Source of the DNA: Fredericiella sp038205395
Lineage (GTDB): Bacteria > Chloroflexota > Anaerolineae > Caldilineales > Caldilineaceae
Length of the DNA stretch: 64,000 bases
NCBI GenBank assembly: GCA_038205395.1
Contig: JBBRBX010000008.1
Coordinates: forward strand, 10,826-74,825
Direction of reading: 5' to 3'
The notes beneath the pieces are model-generated. The model saw only the letters and a list, made by a program, of their open reading frames with translations, searched no databases and was not told the origin of the DNA. Within the stretch, counting starts at the first letter, position 1, and each line of letters opens with the position of its first letter. This document shows, one piece after another, positions 38,701 to 46,599 of the stretch. The position numbers and the translations under genes were made by a program.

Positions 38701-39076
38701 GGGTGCGCTGTGGGATACGCTGAAAAGCCCGCCGGAATTGATCGCCCAAGCCGAAGCCGTGGCCGGCAGCGGCAACCAGCCGCCGGCGGTGGCGGACGAC
38801 ACATTTGAGGCTGCGCCGGGTCAGACGACGCTGCTCGATGTGCTGGCCAATGACAGCGACCCCGACGGCGATCTGCTGGTGTTGGTGGCGGTGGACGCGC
38901 CCAGCCATGGCAAGGCCTCCATTGTGGACAACAAAATCGCTTATCTGCCCGAACCTGGTTTTGCTGGGCCGGTGGAACTGACCTATACGGTGCGCGACGC
39001 TGCCGACAATGAACGCAGCGGGCGCGTCACCGTCAATGTGCCGGGACGGCTCTACTTGCCTGCCGCCGGCAAGTAG
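35711..39076 (+). CDS. Secreted PQQ-type sugar dehydrogenase fused to a five-heme cytochrome and an Ig-like domain
   Basis: Exported protein of 1121 residues. Order: signal peptide (LLLFLLVPLLVMSF); a glucose/sorbosone dehydrogenase beta-propeller (about residues 40-395, with THAGDGSGRLFVVE, NHKGGMTAFGPDGYLYIGLG and RNPWRWSFD, containing the expected catalytic His and PQQ-binding Arg region); a Thr-Pro-Ala linker (about 398-475); a multiheme cytochrome c region with five CXXCH sites at Cys500, Cys544, Cys577, Cys664 and Cys739; a domain with NESGHKLPTGYAEGRRMWI, common in multiheme cytochromes; a cadherin/Ig-like domain (VLANDSDPDGD); and the ending GRLYLPAAGK. It could oxidise aldoses outside the cell and pass electrons through its own hemes. 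Cofactor and substrate are inferred. Confidence 0.88.
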   Translation: MHLPSAHTVPRPLQWAGLLLFLLVPLLVMSFPARGATDAISLQLVASNFDQPVYVTHAGDGSGRLFVVEKTGRIKIIQNGQVLPTPFLDIHTIVGTESEAGLLSISFPSDFAQSGYFFVYYNHINKNLVPDTTGEGNGGNDTVVARFRLVSGDPNRADPASEERILLVNQPFVNHKGGMTAFGPDGYLYIGLGDGGSGGDPNNAGQRLNTLLGKLLRISVGATGTYSIPADNPFVNTAGARGEIWDYGLRNPWRWSFDRATNDLLIADVGQNQYEEVDVHPAGVGGGLNFGWRCYEGNTVYNQSQPCNGPFTAPIVVYDHSEGNSITGGYVYRGSAYPSLVGRYFFADYGTGKIWSTARSGGSWSAKQLLLDTSYGISSFGEDQAGELYVVDLNGAAVYRLTDDTPLPTATQTAAPTNTATATPTITPTPPNTPLPGTATWTPTATPTATTPATATPTATATVEGAAPTATATLVADADFVLPGTQPGTLVDSIVDPTTCQTCHTDPIYKAWRGSMMSQAGRDPLFWAALHVAEEDVPGSGDYCLRCHAPKGWFEGRSHPADGSALLPQDIKAGVACEVCHRAVSPAPSSNSSDQAAQRDATIRSLLAQAPSPDHLGSAMLILDPEDNRRGPFAFENPPPHPKATWRTDLLGQNGDPVAEATLCGTCHNLDNPALSWDAARNQYWPNAEDAPPPSVARDAMFPVERTYDEWLNSDYATADGVFAPRFAGNKLDGIVRTCQDCHMTRSIGYAVSPDQFEDAVLRDCGLNGCLPAHVLVGGNTWVPQLLQDARWRLAALDDAEALNETVVQARAMLQKSASLSVSIAQNGAGKQAIVRVVNESGHKLPTGYAEGRRMWIALQAFDAAGSPVYASGVYDPATGVLAADPALKVYEIKQGLTPELAAALGKEAGESFHFVLNNTTVKDNRIPPRGYTVAAYNRPGMMPVGATYADGQYWDETVYSLPPSAVRVVAYLAYQTSSKEYIDFLRSKGGADGAALGALWDTLKSPPELIAQAEAVAGSGNQPPAVADDTFEAAPGQTTLLDVLANDSDPDGDLLVLVAVDAPSHGKASIVDNKIAYLPEPGFAGPVELTYTVRDAADNERSGRVTVNVPGRLYLPAAGK

Positions 39077-39095
39077 CAGGCAGGTAGAGCCGTCC
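39044..39095 (+). promoter_or_regulatory. Long hairpin spanning the stop codon of the dehydrogenase-cytochrome gene
   Basis: A 20-bp stem with one G-U pair (arms 39044-39063 and 39076-39095, 12-base loop) includes the codons for the C-terminal RLYLP motif in its left arm and the TAG at the loop edge. It may terminate or attenuate transcription before the second dehydrogenase gene, or protect the upstream message. Confidence 0.65.
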
Positions 39096-39173
39096 TGGCT
39101 CCCGCAACTCGCTTGTGTTCCGGCATGGCAGCCGCCACGCCGGAGCAGAACAGATAGAAAGGATGGACAAAGT

Positions 39174-40424
39174 ATGGGTTACCAAAGGCTGTATCGTCTG
39201 CGCACTGTGCTGTTGGCCTTGATCCTGCCGGCGCTGCTGCTCCTTTTTATCATGTGGCTGCCGGTGAAAGCCGACAGTGGTCTGCAGCTGGTGAAAGTGG
39301 TCGATGGTCTCTCGCAGCCCGTTTATGTCACCCATGCTGGGGACGGCAGCGGGCGGCTGTTTGTGGTCGAACAAGACGGTGTCATCCGCATCATCAAGGA
39401 CGGGCAACTGCTGCCGGATGCGTTTTTGGACATCCGCGACCGCGTGAAGAACCAAGGGGAGGCGGGGCTGTTGAGCGTAGCCTTTCCTGCCAACTATGCC
39501 CAGAACGGCTACTTTTTTGTCTACTACAACCATGACGGCGAACTAGCTCCGCCTGAACCCAGCGACAACGGCAACAACGGCGGCTTTGACAGTGTGGTGG
39601 CGCGTTTTCGGGTAACAGCCGACCCCGACCGCGCTGATGCGGCCAGCGAGGAGCGCATCCTTGTGCGCAGCCAGCCGTATACGAATCACAACGGCGGGCT
39701 GATTGCGTTTGGGGCGGACGGCTATCTCTACATCGGGCTGGGCGACGGCGGCAGCGGCGGCGACCCGCAGAACCAGGCGCAGAACACGTCCAGCCTGCTG
39801 GGCAAGCTGCTGCGCGTGCAGGTGGGGGCGAGCGGGACCTATACCGTGCCCAGCGACAATCCATTTGCCGGCGCGGCCCCGGCCAAGGGCGAAATCTGGC
39901 ATTATGGGCTGCGCAATCCGTGGCGCTGGAGTTTTGACCGCGCCACCGGCGACCTGTTGATCGGGGATGTGGGGCAGAACGCGTTTGAAGAGGTGGACTA
40001 CGCCGCCGCCGGGCAAAGCGGCCTCAATTTCGGCTGGCGCTGTAAAGAAGGCTTTGCCGACTACAACACGAAACCGGCTTGCACGGGAACACTCACTGAC
40101 CCTATCACGGCCTACGGTCGCACCTTGGGCCAGGCAGTCACCGGCGGCTATGTCTACCGTGGCCCGGCCTACCCGGCGCTGAATGGCGTCTACTTCTATG
40201 CCGACTACAGCACCGGTCGCATTTGGAGCATGGTGCGGCAGGGCGGGCGCTGGAGTGCACCCAGCGAGGAACTCGACACCAGCTATCTGATCTCCTCGTT
40301 TGGCGAAGACGAAGCGGGCGAGCTGTATGTCGTCGATCTGAACGGGGCGGTCTACCGGCTCACGACGGTGCTGACCAATCTCAACGAGCGGCTCTACCTG
40401 CCCGCCGTTGCGGCCAACCGCTGA
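39174..40424 (+). CDS. Secreted PQQ-type sugar dehydrogenase (stand-alone paralogue)
   Basis: Exported soluble-glucose-dehydrogenase-like protein, 416 residues from the ATG at 39174 with AAAGGA about ten bases upstream. After the signal peptide (LLALILPALLLLFIMWL) the beta-propeller closely parallels the dehydrogenase part of the upstream fusion (THAGDGSGRLFVVEQ, NHNGGLIAFGADGYLYIGLG, RNPWRWSFDRATGDLLIGDV). The cytochrome, linker and Ig parts are missing. It ends ERLYLPAVAANR. The pair looks like a tandem duplication in which only one copy carries hemes; this copy may donate electrons to a separate acceptor. Confidence 0.88.
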   Translation: MGYQRLYRLRTVLLALILPALLLLFIMWLPVKADSGLQLVKVVDGLSQPVYVTHAGDGSGRLFVVEQDGVIRIIKDGQLLPDAFLDIRDRVKNQGEAGLLSVAFPANYAQNGYFFVYYNHDGELAPPEPSDNGNNGGFDSVVARFRVTADPDRADAASEERILVRSQPYTNHNGGLIAFGADGYLYIGLGDGGSGGDPQNQAQNTSSLLGKLLRVQVGASGTYTVPSDNPFAGAAPAKGEIWHYGLRNPWRWSFDRATGDLLIGDVGQNAFEEVDYAAAGQSGLNFGWRCKEGFADYNTKPACTGTLTDPITAYGRTLGQAVTGGYVYRGPAYPALNGVYFYADYSTGRIWSMVRQGGRWSAPSEELDTSYLISSFGEDEAGELYVVDLNGAVYRLTTVLTNLNERLYLPAVAANR

Positions 40425-40439
40425 TATTCATACGCTGGG

Positions 40440-40477
40440 CCAGACCTTCAGGAGGTGGCCACCTCCTGAAGGTCTGG
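40440..40477. terminator. Perfect 38-base palindrome between convergent genes
   Basis: Two complementary 19-base arms (40440-40458 and 40459-40477, beginning CCAGACCTTC) abut with no loop. They lie 15 bases after the plus-strand dehydrogenase stop and 17 bases after the minus-strand TIM-barrel stop. The likely role is bidirectional termination. Confidence 0.75.
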
Positions 40478-40494
40478 TCGCAGGTCGGGCGTGC

Positions 40495-41322
40495 TTAGAA
40501 GCGGATGGCCTTGAACTCTTTCATCTGGTTGGTGATGGCGATTTCCGTGGGCAGGCGCTCCATGCTGGACGCGCCGTAGAAGCCGTCCACGTTCTTGGTG
40601 CGCTGCAGCACGTACGCGGCGTCCTCCGGCATGGCGATGGGGCCGCCGTGACAGAGCATGATGACTTCCGGGTTGACGGATTTGGCGGCGTCGGCAATTG
40701 CCTGCACGCGCTGCACGGAATCATCCAGCGTCAGCGCCGTGGAAGCGCCGATTGACCCCTTCGTGGTCAGCCCCATATGCGCCACAATGATGTCGGCGCC
40801 GGCTTCCGCCATCTGTCTGGCATCGTCTACATTGAAGACATAGGGGGTGGTGACCAGGTCCAGGGCGCGGGCCATGCGGATCATCTCGATCTCCGGCCCG
40901 TAGCCCATGCCGGTCTCTTCCAGGTTCTGGCGGAAGTTGCCGTCGATCAGTCCCACGGTGGGGAAATTCTGGACGCCGGCAAAGCCTATTTCCTTCACCT
41001 GCTGCAGAAAGCGCTCCATGCGCCGGAAGGGGTCGGTGGCGCAGACGCCGGCCAGCACGGGCGTATCCTCGACAATCGTCAGCACTTCGTTGGCCATGTC
41101 CATAACAATGGCGTTGGCGTCGCCGTAGGGCATGAGGCCGGCGAGCGAGCCGCGCCCGGCCATGCGGAAGCGTCCGGAGTTGTAGATGACGATCAAGTCG
41201 ACGCCGCCGGCTTCTTCAAACTTAGCGCTGATGCCTGTGCCGGCGCCGCCGCCGATAATGGGCACGCCGTCCGTAATGTTTTTGCGCAAACGCTTGAGTA
41301 CTTCTTGACGAGTAAGGGCCAT
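40495..41322 (-). CDS. PEP-hydrolase/TIM-barrel family protein (C-terminal half of Tm-1-like pair)
   Basis: Cytosolic protein of 275 residues of the phosphoenolpyruvate hydrolase-like TIM-barrel family. Visible landmarks are PIIGGGAGTGISAKFEEAGG, IYNSGRFRMAGRGSLAG, GVQNFPTVGLIDGNFR and AHMGLTTKGSIGA. Its true substrate is not known to me. It starts three bases after the stop of the UPF0261 gene. In plants these two proteins are one polypeptide (Tm-1 of tomato), so the adjacent genes form the split bacterial version and very probably work together. It is the last gene of a long minus-strand operon that also encodes a sugar importer. Confidence 0.85.
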   Translation of the reverse strand: MALTRQEVLKRLRKNITDGVPIIGGGAGTGISAKFEEAGGVDLIVIYNSGRFRMAGRGSLAGLMPYGDANAIVMDMANEVLTIVEDTPVLAGVCATDPFRRMERFLQQVKEIGFAGVQNFPTVGLIDGNFRQNLEETGMGYGPEIEMIRMARALDLVTTPYVFNVDDARQMAEAGADIIVAHMGLTTKGSIGASTALTLDDSVQRVQAIADAAKSVNPEVIMLCHGGPIAMPEDAAYVLQRTKNVDGFYGASSMERLPTEIAITNQMKEFKAIRF

Positions 41323-41325
41323 GAT

Positions 41326-42567
41326 TCAGCTCCCTTTCTGAGATTGGGTTTGAGAAATCAGATCGAGCATCATCTCCACCGCCTTGGCGGCGAATTCAGG
41401 ATCGTTGATATTGTGATCCAGTGCGACGACGGGGATATCGGGGCGCAAGTCAGCCTTGATGGCGTCGAACATAGCCTGGTCCGCCGCCCGATCCTCAAAC
41501 AGTTGGCCGTCGCCGTCCAGAATGGAAACGCCGCGCAGGGGGATCAGGAAGGCGACCGGCCCTTTGGCCGCGTTGGCCTTGGCGGCAAAGGTTTCGCCCA
41601 TGCGCCGGTTTTCTTCTGCATTGGTGCGCATCAGCGTTACGGAAGGGTTCCACTCGTAGAAGAGGCGGCCAGCATCTTTGTACTTCTGGGGTACGGTCTC
41701 CATGCCGCCAAAGTTCGCCATATCCACACAGCCGGGCACAATCAGGTGCGGGACGCCCATTTCGCCGGGGGCGCTGAGCCGTTCCGGCCCGGCATCAAAG
41801 ACGCCGCCGCAGACCGTGTCCGCCCATTCGGTGGTGGTCATGTCCAGCACGGCGTCGACCAGCCCCTCGCGCACGAGCGACTCCATCGTCTTGCCGCCCG
41901 CGCCGGTGGCATGAAAGACCAGCACCTCGTAGCCCTGGGCGTCGAGCGCGGCGCGGGCGGCGTCGACTGCTTGTGTGGTGTTGCCGAACATCGAGGCCGC
42001 GATGATGGGCTTGCTATCGGTTTCTTCGGGGAGAGTGGCCTCGACCATCCCGGCGATCGCGCCCGCCGCGCGTGTAAAAATGAGGCTGGAAATGCGGTTG
42101 ATGCCCGCCACGTCGACGATGGACGGGATCATGGTGATGTCTTTGCTGCCGACATAGGCGGAGGTGTCGCCGGAAGCTGCGGTGGAGATGCAGACTTTGG
42201 GCAGGCCGATGGGCAGTGCGCGCATGGCGGCGGTGACGACGCTGGTGCCGCCCGTGCCGCCCATGCCGATGATGCCGTCGAAGGGGGTTTCGGCGTAGAG
42301 TGCGGCCACTGTGGCCGCGGCGCCTTGGCTCATCACGCGCATAGCGCGCCCGCGATCCTGGCTGCGGCGCAGCTCGTCCAGGTCGCCGCCGCCGGCCGCG
42401 GCCACTTCCGCCGCCGGCACATCGATGGGGAAGAGGTCGGTCGCGCCGAGGACGCCCGTATTCATGCTCTTGACCTGGTGTCCATGTTCCAGAATGCGTG
42501 CACGCAGATACGCATACTCTACGCCCTTGGTGTCAAAGGCGCCGATCATCAAAATTGTCTTTGCCAT
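41326..42567 (-). CDS. UPF0261 / Tm-1-like ATP-binding domain protein (N-terminal half of pair)
   Basis: Cytosolic protein of 413 residues of the UPF0261 family. Typical stretches are ILMIGAFDTKGVEYAYLR, GIIGMGGTGGTSVVTAAMRALPIGLPK, STAASGDTSAYVGSKDI, EVLVFHATGAGGKTMESLV and LRPDIPVVALDHNINDPEFA. The glycine-rich GMGGTGGTS and the Tm-1 structure suggest ATP binding. The tomato homologue blocks tobamovirus replication, while the bacterial function is unknown; genome context with sugar transport hints at sugar-acid or related metabolism. The partner TIM-barrel gene follows directly. Confidence 0.88.
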   Translation of the reverse strand: MAKTILMIGAFDTKGVEYAYLRARILEHGHQVKSMNTGVLGATDLFPIDVPAAEVAAAGGGDLDELRRSQDRGRAMRVMSQGAAATVAALYAETPFDGIIGMGGTGGTSVVTAAMRALPIGLPKVCISTAASGDTSAYVGSKDITMIPSIVDVAGINRISSLIFTRAAGAIAGMVEATLPEETDSKPIIAASMFGNTTQAVDAARAALDAQGYEVLVFHATGAGGKTMESLVREGLVDAVLDMTTTEWADTVCGGVFDAGPERLSAPGEMGVPHLIVPGCVDMANFGGMETVPQKYKDAGRLFYEWNPSVTLMRTNAEENRRMGETFAAKANAAKGPVAFLIPLRGVSILDGDGQLFEDRAADQAMFDAIKADLRPDIPVVALDHNINDPEFAAKAVEMMLDLISQTQSQKGS

Positions 42568-42675
42568 AGCTCCTCCGGATTATGCGGGTTGGATGGATGA
42601 GGGGTCGCGCCGGGTGTGCAGACATGCAGCGACACGCGACGACTCCTGTCTCGATTGGGCTGCTTGCGCCGTTCG

Positions 42676-43074
42676 TCAGTCGTCCCGGCCTTCTTCCAGC
42701 ATCACCGCCTGGCGGTCGCCGGTCGGGTAGGCCACCACCATGCGCGCCGTGACTGCGCCGGGGTTAAAGGCGTCATGCCTGACATTTTGACCAATAAAGA
42801 TGGCGTCGCCGGCCTTCAAGTAGACGACTTCACTGTCCAGACTGTGGTTCAACTCACCCTCGAGCAGGTAGAGGACTTCCTCACTGTTGGGGTGATAGTG
42901 GCGCGGGTTCTTTTGTCCCGATTCAATCTCGACATAGCCAAAGGTAATCTGCGCGCCGTCGATGCGCCCGCCGCTGAAGAGCCATTGGATGCTGCCCCAG
43001 TTGAACTGATTGGCCTGGCCGCTGTCCACCGATGCGACGAGTTGGGGCTGAATTTCAGGGTTGGATGTTGGCAT
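42676..43074 (-). CDS. Cupin-domain protein
   Basis: Small beta-barrel protein; 132 residues from the ATG at 43074 (MPTSNPEIQPQ), with an in-frame upstream extension to 43146 that I judge unlikely. The two cupin motifs are visible: NPRHYHPNSEEVLYLLEGEL with metal-binding His and Glu, and KAGDAIFIGQNVRHDAFNPG. Such single-domain cupins bind or isomerise small sugars or act as sensors. It lies between the permease genes and the UPF0261 gene in the same operon, so a role on the imported sugar or its product is likely. Confidence 0.85.
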   Translation of the reverse strand: MPTSNPEIQPQLVASVDSGQANQFNWGSIQWLFSGGRIDGAQITFGYVEIESGQKNPRHYHPNSEEVLYLLEGELNHSLDSEVVYLKAGDAIFIGQNVRHDAFNPGAVTARMVVAYPTGDRQAVMLEEGRDD

Positions 43075-43145
43075 GAGTTCTCTCGATTCTCGTTGGAAAC
43101 TGGATGCGGAGGGGGCGCGTATTGCGTCCGGCAGCGCACGTGTCA

Positions 43146-44048
43146 CTAGCCCTTGATGCCGGACATGACGATGCCTTCAATAAAGTACCGCTGCGCGGCA
43201 AAGAACAGCGCAAGCACCGGCAGAACAGTCAAAGTCGAAGCCGCCATAAGATAATGCCAGTCGGTTGTAAACAGCCCCTTGAACGCGGCAAGTCCCAGTG
43301 AAATTGTATACTTGTCCGGTGAAGTCAGATAAATCAGCGGCCCCATAAAATCGTTCCAGTGGAACAAGAACAGGAAAATGGCGACAGCCGTCAAGGCGGG
43401 GCGAATGAGGGGCAGCACCACGCGCCAGTAGATTCCGAATTCTCCCGCCCCATCAATGCGGGCGGCGTCGGTGAAATCTTTGGGGATCGTGCGGAAAAAC
43501 TGGCGCAAGAGAAAAATATAGAAGGCGCTGCCGCCAAACCATTCGGGCACGATCAGCGGCAGCGGCGTATCCAGCCACCCCAGATATTTGAAGAGAATGT
43601 AGCGTGGGATCATGGTCACGGCCCACGGCAGCATCATAGTGGAGAGCAAGAGGGCGAACATCAACTCGCGGCCGCGAAAGCGCAGGCGCGCAAAGCCGTA
43701 GGCGGCCATCGAGCCGGTCAGCAGCGCGCCTACGGAGGCAAACACCACGATCACCATCGTATTCCACAGGTAAAGATGAAACGGGCTGGCGTTGAGCGCT
43801 TCCACATAGTTCTGCCAGCGGATCGGATCCGGTATCCATTGCGGCGGATACAGCCAGATTTTGGCCGGCTCTTTGAGCGAACTGGACAGCAGCCAGTAGA
43901 AAGGTGCGCTCATAATGAGAGCGCCCACGGTCAAGATCAGCAGAATCAGGCCGCGCCCCAGGGTGCGACGCCATTGTGAGGGCCGCGTGGCCGGTTGGGA
44001 GCCAACTAGCGCCTTGTTGATCGGTTTGCGTTGGATCGCTTGCGTCAT
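43146..44048 (-). CDS. Sugar ABC transporter permease, MalG type
   Basis: Inner-membrane permease of 300 residues in the CUT1 class. It shows the N-terminal LLSSSLKEPAKIWLYPPQW, the EAA loop DFTDAARIDGAGEFGIYWRVV and the C-terminus IVMSGIKG. GGGAGA precedes the ATG at 44048, which lies 15 bases after the MalF-type gene. With that protein and the binding protein encoded upstream it forms an importer lacking its own ATPase gene. Confidence 0.94.
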   Translation of the reverse strand: MTQAIQRKPINKALVGSQPATRPSQWRRTLGRGLILLILTVGALIMSAPFYWLLSSSLKEPAKIWLYPPQWIPDPIRWQNYVEALNASPFHLYLWNTMVIVVFASVGALLTGSMAAYGFARLRFRGRELMFALLLSTMMLPWAVTMIPRYILFKYLGWLDTPLPLIVPEWFGGSAFYIFLLRQFFRTIPKDFTDAARIDGAGEFGIYWRVVLPLIRPALTAVAIFLFLFHWNDFMGPLIYLTSPDKYTISLGLAAFKGLFTTDWHYLMAASTLTVLPVLALFFAAQRYFIEGIVMSGIKG

Positions 44049-44063
44049 GGCATTCTCTCCCGA

Positions 44064-44975
44064 TTAAGACCCTTCTTCATAGTAGACCCAACTGGAGCCG
44101 CTGCGAAAGACCACCAAAGACAGGGCCAGGATGATGAAGAACAAGACCCAGGCCAAGGCAGAGGCATAGCCCATGTTGAACCAGGAAAAGGCATTGTTGA
44201 AGAGGTAGAGGACATAGAAGGTCGTGGCGTAGTTCGGCCCGCCGGCCGTCATGAGGTAGCTGGCGGTGAAAACCTGGAAGGAGCCGATGATCTGGAGGAT
44301 CAGGTTGAAGAAGATGACGGGTGTCATCAGCGGGATAGTGATATTCCAGAAGCGGCGCATGCTGCCGGCGCCGTCAATCTCAGCCGCCTCGTACAGTTGA
44401 CCGGGGATGCCGTTCAGCCCCGCTAAATAGATGATCATCACGCTGCCCATCGTCCACAAACTCATCAAGATCAAGGCCGGCAAAGCGGTGTTCGGGTTCT
44501 GCAGCCACAATACCTTGTCGAATCCCAGCGAACGCAAGAGCATATTGAGCAGGCCGAACTCCGAATTGAAGATCCAAACCCAAAGCACGGCGTTCGCCAC
44601 AGCCGGCACAAGGCTGGGCAGATAGTAAAAGGTGCGGAAGAGGGCGATCCCGCGCGTGCGCGTGTTGAGCAGCAGCGCCACGAGAAAGGCCAGAATCAGC
44701 GTCAAGGGAACATGAAATGCGGTGTAATAGATGGTCACCCAGAGCGATTTGTAGAAGAGGTCGTCCTGGATCATGTGCGTGAAGTTGCTGAATCCGACAA
44801 AGCGGGGCGGCCGGATCAGATCCCAGTCGGTCATGCTGAGCCAGATGGAGTAGATCATGGGGCCGGCCACCCACAGGACTATGCCCAGTACGGCGGGCAG
44901 GATAAAGAGCCAGCCCGCGATTTCTTCGCGCTGCACGAGGGAAAGATGCCGGTTGCGCAAACTGTGTAGTGACAT
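44064..44975 (-). CDS. Sugar ABC transporter permease, MalF type
   Basis: CUT1 permease of 303 residues with six membrane segments. Marks are WLSMTDWDLIRPPRFVGFSNF, the EAA loop QLYEAAEIDGAGSMRRF and the C-terminal VVFRSGSSWVYYEEGS. The ATG at 44975 follows AAAGGGCG. A remarkable perfect hairpin separates it from the binding-protein gene (45010-45055). Confidence 0.94.
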   Translation of the reverse strand: MSLHSLRNRHLSLVQREEIAGWLFILPAVLGIVLWVAGPMIYSIWLSMTDWDLIRPPRFVGFSNFTHMIQDDLFYKSLWVTIYYTAFHVPLTLILAFLVALLLNTRTRGIALFRTFYYLPSLVPAVANAVLWVWIFNSEFGLLNMLLRSLGFDKVLWLQNPNTALPALILMSLWTMGSVMIIYLAGLNGIPGQLYEAAEIDGAGSMRRFWNITIPLMTPVIFFNLILQIIGSFQVFTASYLMTAGGPNYATTFYVLYLFNNAFSWFNMGYASALAWVLFFIILALSLVVFRSGSSWVYYEEGS

Positions 44976-45009
44976 GATTGTCGCCCTTTCGCTGCGTAAC
45001 TGGAACGTG

Positions 45010-45055
45010 CCGCCGGACGGCTGGTTGGGTGTCCACCCAACCAGCCGTCCGGCGG
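45010..45055 (-). promoter_or_regulatory. Perfect 22-bp stem-loop between binding-protein and permease genes
   Basis: Arms 45010-45031 and 45034-45055 are fully complementary with only two bases between them, 13 bases after the binding-protein stop codon. It is the strongest of three such hairpins at the same operon position in this window (others at 1598-1631 and 59031-59060). It probably sets the ratio of binding protein to permease. Confidence 0.8.
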
Positions 45056-45067
45056 TTCAGGCCGCCG

Positions 45068-46471
45068 TTATACTTTTGCTTGTTCTTCTTCCAGCGTCTT
45101 GTTCAGGCGCGGCACGAGATCGGTGAGAAGCGCCTCGGCCGTCATTTCTCCCGTCCAAACCTGGCTCAGTTCCTGGGTGAGCATCTCGCCGGCCTTGAGC
45201 ACGCCAACCACGTTGGGAACCACATGGCCATAGTTCAGCTTGTAATCCGCTTCCAGCGGCAGCCAGTTCTCAGGGTGAACGTCCGGGTTCCACCATTTTT
45301 TGACGCCTTCAGGGGTGAGCAGCGTCTGGTGGCTGACGCCCCACAGGCCGAGCCGCACGAGGTGCGCCTGGTATTCATCCATGTTCAGATAGTGAAGCAA
45401 GCGCCAGGATTGCTCCGGGTATTGGGTGTCGGCATAGATGCCCGTCCACGAAGAGGCCGCCACTGTTGCCGGATCTTTGATCATAGGCTGCACGCCGACG
45501 CCAAAGTCGAAGTCCATTTTGGCGATGTCCTGCAGCGCCCAGTTGCCGTCCTGGATAATGGCGATGCGTCCGGTAGCCAACATTTGCCAGGCGTTCATGC
45601 CCATGTCTTGCAGCATTGCGCCCTGGGCAGCGACTTGGTTCTTCAGGCGCAGATCAGCAAAAGCTTGAATGGCATTCACGGCTTCCGGCTGATCTAAAAC
45701 ATATTGCAGCGTGGTCTCGTCGATGACTTTGCCGCCGTTCGAGAAAACGAAATTGTCGTAATGATAATCCGGAACAAAGTAGCCCCACTGTTGAACGTCT
45801 TGCACGTCAAAGCCGGCATCACCGGGGTGGTTGCCCTTGCCGTCCGTCGTCAAGGCTGTGGTGTTGGTCAAGAAGGTGTCCCAATCCCATGTGGCAGCGG
45901 GGTCGGTGCTGGGCGGCTCGATGCCGGCGTCGGCCAAGGCTGCCGTGTTGTAGAAGAGCATGCGCCACTGAAAGGTGGAGCCAATTGCATACCATTTGCC
46001 GTCTACGGTGCTGCGCTTTTCTTCGAAGGGGAAGAAGAAGTCGGGATCACTCATCGTGGCGTCAGTGGTCACCTGGTCTGTGATGTTCAGCAAGGCGCCC
46101 TTGACCGCAATATCCGGATAGTAGTTGCCTACCTTGTAGACGTCGGGGGCGTCGCCGGCTGCCAGCATCGTCTGCAGCTTTTCGGGATAGCGCTCCGGCA
46201 CATGGATGTATTCGACTTTGATATCGGGGTTTTCGGCCATGAACGTCGCCAGGCCGCTTTCGATATTTTCCTTTTCCAACGGGCTGCCCCAGGCCATTTT
46301 GCGCAGTGTCACCTGCGTGGCGGCAGGCGCCGCCGCCGCGCCCTCTTGTTCGGTCGCAGCCGGCGCCACCGTTGCGGGCGCGCAGGCTGCCAGCCCTACC
46401 GTGGCGACTACGGCGCCGCTAATGCCGGCCAGGCGCAGAAAATCACGTCGAGATACTCTGTTTGCGGTCAT
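45068..46471 (-). CDS. Carbohydrate ABC transporter substrate-binding lipoprotein (family 1)
   Basis: Binding protein of 467 residues. The leader has a twin-arginine-like motif (SRRDFLRLAG, residues 7-16) and a lipobox with Cys30 (VGLAAC). The mature part begins QVTLRKMAWGSPLEKENIES, characteristic of family 1 sugar-binding proteins. AAAGGAAA precedes the ATG at 46471. A short hairpin (CACCGCC/GGCGGTG, 46512-46532) lies in the leader after the isomerase gene. It belongs to the operon running from the GntR gene to the Tm-1-like pair; the ligand is unknown. Confidence 0.93.
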   Translation of the reverse strand: MTANRVSRRDFLRLAGISGAVVATVGLAACAPATVAPAATEQEGAAAAPAATQVTLRKMAWGSPLEKENIESGLATFMAENPDIKVEYIHVPERYPEKLQTMLAAGDAPDVYKVGNYYPDIAVKGALLNITDQVTTDATMSDPDFFFPFEEKRSTVDGKWYAIGSTFQWRMLFYNTAALADAGIEPPSTDPAATWDWDTFLTNTTALTTDGKGNHPGDAGFDVQDVQQWGYFVPDYHYDNFVFSNGGKVIDETTLQYVLDQPEAVNAIQAFADLRLKNQVAAQGAMLQDMGMNAWQMLATGRIAIIQDGNWALQDIAKMDFDFGVGVQPMIKDPATVAASSWTGIYADTQYPEQSWRLLHYLNMDEYQAHLVRLGLWGVSHQTLLTPEGVKKWWNPDVHPENWLPLEADYKLNYGHVVPNVVGVLKAGEMLTQELSQVWTGEMTAEALLTDLVPRLNKTLEEEQAKV

Positions 46472-46599
46472 GCTGGTTTCCTTTCCTCCATCAGATGTAA
46501 GCCGGATCGGACACCGCCGTAGATTGGCGGTGATGGTTCACCTTAAACTAGAGAGAAATGAATCGGCTGAATCCAGGGCTGAACCCTGTCGCAGGCAGA

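Noticed and set aside
35711..39076. Two separate genes (dehydrogenase and cytochrome)
   Set aside because: The frame is open throughout the Thr-Pro linker, with no internal stop, ribosome site or new signal peptide before the first heme site.
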